DNA of 64,000 bases from Olivibacter sp. SDN3. Its GTDB lineage: Bacteria > Bacteroidota > Bacteroidia > Sphingobacteriales > Sphingobacteriaceae. Under the pieces are notes generated by a model, which did no database searches, was not told the DNA's origin, and saw nothing but the letters and a program-made list of their open reading frames with translations. Where the stretch lies: the NCBI RefSeq assembly GCF_014334135.1, contig NZ_CP060497.1, positions 3,410,001 to 3,474,000 on the forward strand, written 5' to 3'. This document shows positions 8,168 to 15,748 of this stretch, in pieces (position 1 is the stretch's first letter; each line of letters opens with the position of its first letter). Made by a program: the position numbers and the translations under genes.

Positions 8168-11044
8168 ATGATAAACCTAAATTTGATTAAACTCGCTGGC
8201 ACATTTCTGCTCGTCTCGTGGGTATTTGTAGGCTCCGGCCAGGAAAAAGCTGCAGGGCAGATCGGCCGGGAAAATCTTGCCGAATCCGGTGCGCCGCTAA
8301 TCGGTCTGCCGGCAAATGATTCCACCAGAGGTGAAACGCTCTGGCAGCCTTATTATGTATACCCCCGAAAGCCGTCGCAGCAGATCGATCTGAGCCGGGG
8401 ATGGGTCTTAACGCACCTTTCCACACCCCTGGATAGCGCCGTAAAATTCCCTGATACCACGCATTGGATTGGCCTTGAACGAAATGCAAGCGTGCATGCG
8501 ACCTTGTTTCAGGCAGGCTTGCTGCCCGATCCCTATAAACACCTCCATGCGGAACAATACCGTTGGGTAGAGCAGCGTGCATGGTATTATCGTAATCATT
8601 TTGAACTCCCAGATGCCGGAGGTGATTATATTTTCCTGAGTTTCGGCGGGATAGATTATTACAGTAGGATATGGCTAAATGGGCAATTGATCGGTCAGCA
8701 TGAAGGCATGTTCGGAGGTCCTGTTATCGAGATAAGTAAGTATGCTAAAAAGGGTAAGAATGACTTGTTGGTAGAGGTACTTTCGGCAAATTTTGGTATG
8801 CAGGAGAAATTTAATCCCAAAGCACCCGGGAGAGCGATTAAGGGATGGGCTTTTACCGGCGGGACGGGGGTAGAGCCTTTTTTTACCGTAGGCATGTGGC
8901 AGGGTGCACGGATAGATCGCGTTGCGCCAGTCCATATGGAACGCCCTTTTCTGGTTACAGAAAACCTGTCTGACGAGTTTGCAGAATTGGAGCTTTCGCT
9001 GGAGCTTTTTTACCGGAAGCACTCGCTCGATTTTACGTTGCATCCCTGGCAGAACACCATCCTCTCGCGTGGTGTGCCCAGCACTAAACTCCAAAAAGTC
9101 GACAGCAATTTGCGCTTGAAGGTCAGTTTAGCGGTGCCGGGCGATGAGGAACAGGTTTTTGAATATCCTTTGTCGCTTTTTGAAGGGCGGAACTGGTTAA
9201 AAGAACGTATCAGGATTGAAAAACCCAAGCTTTGGTGGCCCAATACGATGGGTGAGGCGCAATTGTATAAGGTAACCTTATCTTTAACGGAAAATGGCGA
9301 AGTGCGTGATGAGATAGACTTTGATTATGGTATCCGCACGATTGGGCAGCAGCCAAATTTTGGGCCGCAGGTGGAAGAGCGATGGAAAGACTGGCACTTT
9401 GTGATCAATGGTAAGCCTATTTTCCTGAAAGGCATCAACTGGATGCCTGCTGATGTCTTGCTGGATATGCCCGAAGAACGTTATCGCTGGCTTTTGCAGA
9501 TGGCGAGAGATGCAGGCATACAGATGATCCGGATATGGGGCTCGGGGTTGATCGAAACGGAAACCTTTTATAAGCTGTGTAACGAAATGGGGATCATGGT
9601 CTGGCAGGATTTTCCTATCAGTCATTACGATGCACCGGATTATCCACCGGATGTTTGGGAGGCGCAGATCTTGCATAATGTATTTCGTTTACGGAACCAC
9701 CCTTCACTTTCGGTATACAATGGCGGGAATGGTCATAATCCTTATTCCTATGGCAATAATCGTACATTGGGCATTCTGGAACGCTTGCTCAACGATTTTG
9801 ACCCCTCGCGCTTGTTCAGCCGTACCACTTCTGATGCAGGCAATGCGCATGTCTACCCGGATATTGATCCCAGCTTTTACGATACCTTATATCATTATGT
9901 GCCTTTCATTTCGGAAACAGGCATGCATTCCATTGCCAATCCGAAGGGTTTGCGACAGCTAATCGATCCAAAGGAATGGAACGATCTGGGGAATATCTAT
10001 TCTGATAGTTTTGCGGCAAATCACCCTGAATTTATTTCGCATTTTGCGGAGTTTGAACCGAGCCGGGTACCCCGCATGTTAAGTCGTGCTTCACATATAG
10101 ACGATATGCGTAGCCCGAGCTTGGAAAGTATTGCGGAGGCAACCCAGATCGGTGCAGGCGAATTTTATCAGATTCTGTCGGACGAGTTGCAGGGGAATTA
10201 TCCCTTCAATAACGGCCTCATGCCTTGGGTGTTTAACAGAACCTGGCCGGTGGTATCGGCCATCATGCTCGTCGACGGTTTTGGCCAACCGGTAGCACCT
10301 TATTATTTTTTGAAGCGATCGTACCTGCCTTTACGCGCCAAACTGGATTTAGCATCGCTTTTTTGGGCACCCGGAGAAGACTTCCCGCTGGCCGTTCGTG
10401 TCCTGAACGCTTCAGAAGAGAAAACGTCCGTACAATTAAGCGTTACGGTTTATGACGATGAATTTTCCACCTTATGGGAGCAGCATGAAACGGTAGAAGT
10501 TCAGGAAGGTGTTCCGGTGACAAAAGTGGATTTCGGCACTTTTGCCATCCCGGAAACCTATGCAGACCGTTACCTTTTTGCGCTTGTTGCCTTAAAAGAC
10601 AGTGATGGCAGGGAGATAAGCACCATACCTTATTGGCCAAGGGTACTGAAAGCGATGCAAGATAGCACTTTCCGTGTAGAACAACGGAGTTTGGACGTCT
10701 TGAAACCATGGCCAACATTTAAAGAAGGTCCCTGGCTTAAGCCTACCGTAACCCGTAATAAGAGTGCTTTCAAAGCGCGTATAGCCAGTGTGCTGACGGA
10801 GCAATCTTACACGGTGCTGGAACTGACGATAAAAAACAGTCGTGCAACACCACTCTTCATGACGGAGCTGGCACTCGAGGGCGATACCCATACCTTTTAT
10901 GCAGACGACAACTTTTTCTGGTTACCGGCCGGTGCGGAGAAGAATGTGCGGGTAACCATAAATGCAGCACGCCCCACACTGGGGAAAGAGCGGCTGAAAA
11001 TAGCAGCATGGAACGCAGCACCTCAATTTTTAACGATCGATTAA
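8168..11044 (+). CDS. Glycoside hydrolase family 2, beta-mannosidase-like paralogue lacking the acid/base Glu
   Basis: About 958 residues with signal peptide, the same domain order as the GH2 at 1609 and clearly similar sequence (LPDPYKHLHAEQYRWVE, WLNGQLIGQHEGMFGG, RIWGSGLIETETFYKLC). The nucleophile is kept: Glu583 in ISETGMHS. The acid/base position reads YNGGNG instead of WCGGNE, so Glu is Gly522. The codon is GGT (9731-9733), two changes from GAA or GAG, which argues against a single-base sequencing error. The Trp-Cys before the motif is also lost (Tyr-Asn). The reading frame is otherwise intact and full length, so it does not look like a decaying gene. It may be a binding protein, use another proton donor, or act on a glycoside with a good leaving group. 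ATG 8147 is an alternative start; 8168 gives a cleaner signal peptide. Confidence 0.87.
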   Translation: MINLNLIKLAGTFLLVSWVFVGSGQEKAAGQIGRENLAESGAPLIGLPANDSTRGETLWQPYYVYPRKPSQQIDLSRGWVLTHLSTPLDSAVKFPDTTHWIGLERNASVHATLFQAGLLPDPYKHLHAEQYRWVEQRAWYYRNHFELPDAGGDYIFLSFGGIDYYSRIWLNGQLIGQHEGMFGGPVIEISKYAKKGKNDLLVEVLSANFGMQEKFNPKAPGRAIKGWAFTGGTGVEPFFTVGMWQGARIDRVAPVHMERPFLVTENLSDEFAELELSLELFYRKHSLDFTLHPWQNTILSRGVPSTKLQKVDSNLRLKVSLAVPGDEEQVFEYPLSLFEGRNWLKERIRIEKPKLWWPNTMGEAQLYKVTLSLTENGEVRDEIDFDYGIRTIGQQPNFGPQVEERWKDWHFVINGKPIFLKGINWMPADVLLDMPEERYRWLLQMARDAGIQMIRIWGSGLIETETFYKLCNEMGIMVWQDFPISHYDAPDYPPDVWEAQILHNVFRLRNHPSLSVYNGGNGHNPYSYGNNRTLGILERLLNDFDPSRLFSRTTSDAGNAHVYPDIDPSFYDTLYHYVPFISETGMHSIANPKGLRQLIDPKEWNDLGNIYSDSFAANHPEFISHFAEFEPSRVPRMLSRASHIDDMRSPSLESIAEATQIGAGEFYQILSDELQGNYPFNNGLMPWVFNRTWPVVSAIMLVDGFGQPVAPYYFLKRSYLPLRAKLDLASLFWAPGEDFPLAVRVLNASEEKTSVQLSVTVYDDEFSTLWEQHETVEVQEGVPVTKVDFGTFAIPETYADRYLFALVALKDSDGREISTIPYWPRVLKAMQDSTFRVEQRSLDVLKPWPTFKEGPWLKPTVTRNKSAFKARIASVLTEQSYTVLELTIKNSRATPLFMTELALEGDTHTFYADDNFFWLPAGAEKNVRVTINAARPTLGKERLKIAAWNAAPQFLTID

Positions 11045-11076
11045 CAAACCTCATAATATTTACTTTATCACAAGCT

Positions 11077-12267
11077 ATGAAAATTATAGACTTAAAAGTA
11101 CGCTGTGTAGCGATACCGCTTAACGCCCAATTGCGGCACAACACAGGGGTGCATCCCGGTTATTTCCTGCGCACCATTTTAGAACTCGTTACAGACGAAG
11201 GTTTGATCGGATTGGGAGAGGTGGGGGGAGGCGATCAACGTGCAGCCTTGCTGAAACTCAAACCGAGGGTTGTGGGTATGGATCCCTTTCATCTGGAGCT
11301 GATCAAGCTTAAGGTGCTCCGGAGCATCTATTACCTGTCCAATGCGCGTTTATACGCCGCTATTGAGATGGCCTGCCTGGATATTCAGGGGAAGGTGCTG
11401 AACCGCCCTTTGAGCGATCTGTTGGGCGGAAGTGTTCGTAGTAAGATCCCGATGATTGCTTACCTGTTCTGGCGTTACGACCGCCCGGACGGAAAGCATG
11501 ATGAACGCGCGGAAGATCTGGCAGACCACTGCGTGGAATTGCATGAAACCTTAGGGGTTAAAAGCATGAAACTGAAAGCGGGTGTGCAGTCGCCGGCCGA
11601 GGAAGCGCGCGTGCTGCGCTTATGTCGGGAGCGATTGGGCGATGATTTTGGCTTACGCATCGATCCCAATGGCTTATGGTCTGTTGCTACAGCGGTTAAA
11701 ATCGGCCAGCAATTACAAGATCTGGGCCTGGAATATTTTGAAGATCCTTCCTGGGGGCTGGAGGGAAATGCTGCGGTGCGGAAAAAGCTCAACATTCCGA
11801 TCGCTACCAACATGTACCCCAATAAATTTGACGATCTCGGGCCGGCCATCCGCCTAGGTGCGGTAGATATAGTGCTCACCGATATTCATTATTGGGAAGG
11901 ACCGCGGGGAGTGAAAGATCTATGTGCCGTTTGCCAAACATTTAATTTAGGTGTCGCGATGCACAGTGGTGCCGAATTCGGTATCGAGCTTGCGGCCATG
12001 TTACATACGGCTTCCACCATTCCGACTATGACCTTCGCTGGAGATGCTCATTACCACTATTTATTGGATGATATTATTGAAGGAGGCTTGATGCCTTATA
12101 AAGAGGGTTGTATTGCCGTACCGCAGGGGCCGGGCTTGGGCGTGACCCTCGACGAAGACAAAATGAAGTTCTATGGGACTTATTATGAGAAGAAAGGCGA
12201 CTATTATGCGCGTTTCCATCAGGATCCCTACCGTCCGGATTGGTATCCCACCGTAGGAGGGATGTAA
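11077..12267 (+). CDS. Enolase-superfamily dehydratase, glucarate-dehydratase-like
   Basis: About 396 residues. Visible active-site pattern: Lys165-x-Lys167 (MKLKAG), metal ligands Asp196 (DPNG), Glu222 (FEDP) and Asn245 (ATNM), then Asp269 (LTDIHYW) and His296 (MHSG) as the His-Asp dyad. Asn as third metal ligand, the DxHxW segment and PGLGV near the end match the glucarate dehydratase subgroup. The HSN-type motif of glucarate dehydratase is HSGAEFG here, so the substrate may differ from D-glucarate. The enzyme should abstract the proton alpha to a carboxylate and eliminate water, giving a 2-keto-3-deoxy acid. ATG 11077 begins with the usual capping-domain strand (MKIIDLKVR). No signal peptide, so cytoplasmic. 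Confidence 0.87.
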   Translation: MKIIDLKVRCVAIPLNAQLRHNTGVHPGYFLRTILELVTDEGLIGLGEVGGGDQRAALLKLKPRVVGMDPFHLELIKLKVLRSIYYLSNARLYAAIEMACLDIQGKVLNRPLSDLLGGSVRSKIPMIAYLFWRYDRPDGKHDERAEDLADHCVELHETLGVKSMKLKAGVQSPAEEARVLRLCRERLGDDFGLRIDPNGLWSVATAVKIGQQLQDLGLEYFEDPSWGLEGNAAVRKKLNIPIATNMYPNKFDDLGPAIRLGAVDIVLTDIHYWEGPRGVKDLCAVCQTFNLGVAMHSGAEFGIELAAMLHTASTIPTMTFAGDAHYHYLLDDIIEGGLMPYKEGCIAVPQGPGLGVTLDEDKMKFYGTYYEKKGDYYARFHQDPYRPDWYPTVGGM

Positions 12268-12302
12268 AATGAACAAACCAAATGATAATACCTAAATAAT
12301 GA

Positions 12303-13625
12303 ATGATGAAGAAGTTAATGATCTTATTGTTTTTAGTCGCAAAGCTTAGTTATGCGCAACAGGAAAAGGTGGATTCGCTATGGAGCGATCCGCTGGTGGA
12401 GCAACAGATTGAAGAAGGAATAGAAAAAAATCGTAAAGGTGATTTCGTACTAAAGTTAGATGGATTGGCCAAAGGTGATGCCGAGATAACGATCGAACAG
12501 GTGAGGCATGACTTTTTGTTCGGTGCAAATGCTTTTATGGTAGGCGGCTTTGAAGAAGCGGAGAAAGATCAGCAATACGGACAAGTGTTTGATTCGCTAT
12601 TCAATTTGGCTACCGTTCCTTTTTATTGGAAAACCTTAGAGCCACAGCAGGGAGACCGGCGCTTTGAAAAGGGAAGTGAACCTATTTATCGCCGGCCGGC
12701 ACCGGATGCCGTGCTGGAATTTTGCCAGACGCATCAGCAAACACCGAAAGGCCATACCTTGATCTGGAATAATCCCACACATTCGGTACCTGATTGGCTG
12801 CCGAAAGACACCGCGGCAATTGAAGAGCTGATGGAAGAGCGTATTAAAATCATTGCCGAGCGCTACGGTGATAAAATTAAAACTTGGGATGTGGTCAATG
12901 AAATGTTGCACTATTTTCCGCAGGTAATCATGCCTAAAGATTATGTGTATAAGTCGTTTAAGATGGCTGAGAAATATTTTCCTGCAGACACACGTCTATT
13001 TATTAATGAAGTGACCAGTGTTTGGCTTAATCCGCATGAGTACAGTCCGTATAACCTTTTGATAGATAATCTCTTGAAACGGGGAGCAAAAATCGATGGC
13101 ATTGGCTTACAGTATCATTTTTTCAATGAGGCCGTTCGCGATAACGTACTTGCCGGGAAAGTCATGCGCCCGAAGGATCTGACCGATGCCTTAAATCTCT
13201 ACGGAGCTTATAATTTGCCCATACACGTCTCCGAAATAACCATTCCCGCGATGCCTAATACCGCAGAAGGCCAGGCGTACCAGGCAAAGCTCACGCGCAA
13301 TTATTACCGGCTGTGGTTTAGCCATCCTGCAGTAGAGTCCATTATTTGGTGGAATGTGGTTGACGGCACGGCCGTAAAGGGCGAAGATGTATTTAATGGT
13401 GGGATATTGAATAATGATTTTTCTAAAAAGCCGGTGTACGGGGTGTTGGATGAACTGATTAATAAAGATTGGAAAACAAACATCTCGGATAAGCTTAGCG
13501 ATCAGGGGGAGTATAGTTTTCGAGGTTATTATGGCAGATATAGGATAAGCATAAAACAGAAAGGCAAAAAGGTAATCGAAAAGGAGGTGGCATTTACACG
13601 TGACGCTCCTGTTGTAAGCTTTTGA
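12303..13625 (+). CDS. Divergent GH10 endo-beta-xylanase-like glycosidase
   Basis: A 440-residue secreted protein (signal peptide ending near SYAQ, residue 19). A TIM barrel with the GH10 acid/base Glu200 in TWDVVNE and the nucleophile Glu311 in HVSEITI; IGLQYHF and WWNVVDG are further family segments. Residues lining the minus-one subsite differ from xylanases: the usual ENxxKW strand reads FYWKTLEP and the usual HTLVWH reads HTLIWNN. The N-terminal 60 residues and the C-terminal 60 look like small beta domains. It is the last gene of the first PUL. A xylan substrate should not be assumed; GH10-like enzymes also act on other beta-glycosides. Confidence 0.85.
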   Translation: MMKKLMILLFLVAKLSYAQQEKVDSLWSDPLVEQQIEEGIEKNRKGDFVLKLDGLAKGDAEITIEQVRHDFLFGANAFMVGGFEEAEKDQQYGQVFDSLFNLATVPFYWKTLEPQQGDRRFEKGSEPIYRRPAPDAVLEFCQTHQQTPKGHTLIWNNPTHSVPDWLPKDTAAIEELMEERIKIIAERYGDKIKTWDVVNEMLHYFPQVIMPKDYVYKSFKMAEKYFPADTRLFINEVTSVWLNPHEYSPYNLLIDNLLKRGAKIDGIGLQYHFFNEAVRDNVLAGKVMRPKDLTDALNLYGAYNLPIHVSEITIPAMPNTAEGQAYQAKLTRNYYRLWFSHPAVESIIWWNVVDGTAVKGEDVFNGGILNNDFSKKPVYGVLDELINKDWKTNISDKLSDQGEYSFRGYYGRYRISIKQKGKKVIEKEVAFTRDAPVVSF

Positions 13626-13991
13626 GGTAGGTTTTTTGCTGCTATTTTCGGTCTTCCCTAATATCTTAATCTTTATAATGATTCATAGGTAACAGAAAAC
13701 TCATAGGTAACAGAAAACTATGCGTGCCGTTCTAAAGTAGTCGAGCTAATTTTTGCTACGGTATTTTTCTTCCATCCTTGCCAGGCCTGTTACTGGTTTG
13801 TGGCATAGACTTACAGAACCAAACAGATCATAGGGAGCCCCGGCAGATATATAGGAAGTTCTTGAAGTGTTCTCCGTATGGGGCAGTCTCAGAAAATTCA
13901 TATCTTGCGACTGGTAATCGCAGATACATTGTCCAACGGGCATATAACGCTAACTTGTTCATATGGATGAATGTGATGCACTGAAATTAAG
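13626..13991 (+). other. Intergenic region after the first PUL
   Basis: This stretch of 366 bases separates the GH10 gene from a hypothetical protein gene. It contains one perfect 18-bp tandem duplication (13683-13718) and short open frames on both strands that look like chance. I saw no convincing terminator, promoter or RNA gene. Confidence 0.5.
13683..13718 (+). repeat. Two-copy 18-bp perfect tandem repeat
   Basis: The unit TCATAGGTAACAGAAAAC occurs twice head to tail with no mismatch. It lies in non-coding DNA 58 bp after the GH10 stop. No function is evident; it could be a replication-slippage product or a doubled protein-binding site. Confidence 0.85.
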
Positions 13992-14939
13992 ATGAGTAAG
14001 TTGATAAAATGGTTTTTTTGGTGTGTTTATTTGCTTATAGGAAATATAACCTATGCGCAGGAGACAGACACCATAGCGAACAATAAACTAAATACCATAT
14101 ATAAATTGAGCGGTATATATGGTGGTGCTCACGGGGGGATTTGTTTATTTGACGATGGTAAATTTTTGCTTTATGGATATGCTACTGCCATTTTTGGAGA
14201 TTACCAGTATGCCAATGAAATGATCACGTTTACTCCTGAAAAACCGAATCCATTTGAAGTGTACGCCCATCAAAATAAGAGTATAAGAAGCGGAGCCCGT
14301 ATAAACTTTATAGGTTTTGAGGAAAATCAGACTTTTGTGCGCTTCGATCAGGACAGTCTGTACCGTGTTTTTAACGAGGGCGCAAATTGCTTCGAATTTC
14401 CTTATGTGCACCAGATCAAAATATGTCCGAAAACAGTTGAATTTCGACAGCTTGTGGAAGATTTTAATGGTTATGGAGCAACAGCAGAAACAACAATGAC
14501 TTATGCGCTTGATAGTGGTTATAATGATTTTATATTCATCTATAATGCACCAGTCTTTCCTTCGGAAAAGTTTAGCGTAAGCGTGGAGAAGAACAGCGAA
14601 AATATACTGTCTTTAAGTGGCGACTATCTCGGAACTGATAAATTTTCCCGGCGGGAAGAAGGTGAGGCTTATCGGCAAGATTGGGAAGATCTGTTGGCAA
14701 TTAAAGAAAACCATTTTCGGAAAGTGGCCGCCGACGATTATACTTTTGATGAAACAAAAAATCAGTTTATCCACAGAACGCTACCTGAGCAACAATACCA
14801 CGAAGAGCCTAACATACTGAAGGAATATATTAAATTGCAATCGCTAACCTCGGGAAAGGGGGGCGATCGAACACAGCCTGTCGCATCTGAAAGCATTTTT
14901 TATACCATATGTGATTACGACGTTAATTGGAAACGATAA
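13992..14939 (+). CDS. Hypothetical secreted protein
   Basis: A 315-residue protein not assigned to a family. An N-terminal signal peptide (KWFFWCVYLLIGNITYAQ, cleavage after about residue 22) implies export. The mature part is mixed alpha/beta with many aromatic residues and an early Gly-rich stretch (SGIYGGAHGGICLFDDGKFL) that resembles short secreted proteins of Sphingobacteria describing a simple beta-sheet fold. No catalytic motif is apparent. It is convergent with the response regulator gene at 14972, with 32 bp between stops, and no operon partner is visible, so context does not help. Confidence 0.7.
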   Translation: MSKLIKWFFWCVYLLIGNITYAQETDTIANNKLNTIYKLSGIYGGAHGGICLFDDGKFLLYGYATAIFGDYQYANEMITFTPEKPNPFEVYAHQNKSIRSGARINFIGFEENQTFVRFDQDSLYRVFNEGANCFEFPYVHQIKICPKTVEFRQLVEDFNGYGATAETTMTYALDSGYNDFIFIYNAPVFPSEKFSVSVEKNSENILSLSGDYLGTDKFSRREEGEAYRQDWEDLLAIKENHFRKVAADDYTFDETKNQFIHRTLPEQQYHEEPNILKEYIKLQSLTSGKGGDRTQPVASESIFYTICDYDVNWKR

Positions 14940-14971
14940 ACGCTGTTGCAATTTAGTTAAACTGGAGCTCA

Positions 14972-15748
14972 TTAACCTAATTTTTCTTTTAAGTAGTCTA
15001 TATAAGCTTTTGGCGATAGATTAAAGTGTTTTTGGAAGTTTTTTCCGAAAACACTTTGTGAGCTATAACCTACTTTATTGGCGATCTGAAAGATTTTATA
15101 GTCATTTTCGGCAATAAGTTTTGCAGCTGCGTTCAACCGGATCCGGTCGACAAAATCTTTGGGTGATAGCTGGGAGATTGATTTCATCTTTCGATAAAAA
15201 GTAGGCCTGCTCATGTTCATATGTTCGGCCAATTCTTCTACGCCTAGATGTTGGTTGTCCATATTTTTACAGATATAGTCGTTTAGCTTTTGAAGAAACA
15301 CCTCATCAGACCTCGAAGTTAAGTTCATCTGGAAGTGATCAAGAGGCACGCGCTCCGAATGCTCCCTAATTTTTGATCTGTTTTTCAATAGGTTGACCAC
15401 CTGAACCTGCAAAAGTTTAGGTGAAAAAGGTTTTCCTATATAGGCATCTGCTCCTGTTTCTAATCCTTCAATTTTGGCATGATAACTGTTTTTGGCGGTT
15501 AGGAGGATAACGGGGATATGGCAATAATCGATGTTAGCTTTAAGCATTTGGCACAACTCAAAACCATTTAGGCCGGGCATCATGACATCGCTGATGATCA
15601 GATGAATGATCTGGTTCCGCAATATTTCCAGGGCTTTGTTTGCGTCAATAGCCGCAAATACCTGGTATTGGCTGCCCAGTATCTCCGTTAGAAATTCCAA
15701 TAAGTCTTCTTGATCATCAATTATCAATAATGTTTCTTTCATGGTCAT
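14972..15748 (-). CDS. Response regulator with AraC-type DNA-binding domain (output half of a split HTCS)
   Basis: A 258-residue protein. Residues 5-120 form a receiver domain with the acidic pair at 11-12 (IIDDQED), phospho-acceptor Asp54 (IISDVMMPG) and Lys106 (YIGKPF). Residues about 150-258 hold an AraC helix-turn-helix pair (VEELAEHMNMSRPTFYRKMK and FQIANKVGYSSQSVFGKNF). These are the domains normally fused at the C-terminus of Bacteroidota HTCS proteins. Its start overlaps the kinase gene's 3' end by 32 bases. In its own frame a TGA stop directly precedes the ATG, so it is a separate cistron and not a single-base frameshift of a fused gene. It probably activates the neighbouring susC/D operons. 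Confidence 0.9.
   Translation of the reverse strand: MTMKETLLIIDDQEDLLEFLTEILGSQYQVFAAIDANKALEILRNQIIHLIISDVMMPGLNGFELCQMLKANIDYCHIPVILLTAKNSYHAKIEGLETGADAYIGKPFSPKLLQVQVVNLLKNRSKIREHSERVPLDHFQMNLTSRSDEVFLQKLNDYICKNMDNQHLGVEELAEHMNMSRPTFYRKMKSISQLSPKDFVDRIRLNAAAKLIAENDYKIFQIANKVGYSSQSVFGKNFQKHFNLSPKAYIDYLKEKLG

Noticed and set aside
8168-11044. Second GH2 as a decaying pseudogene
   Set aside because: The frame is intact over about 958 codons, the nucleophile and signal peptide are kept and length matches the paralogue; only the acid/base residue is lost.
13746-13943. A 65-codon minus-strand ORF in the gap after the GH10 gene
   Set aside because: Composition shows no domain, signal or membrane pattern, other frames are equally open, and there is no promoter-like element; taken as chance.
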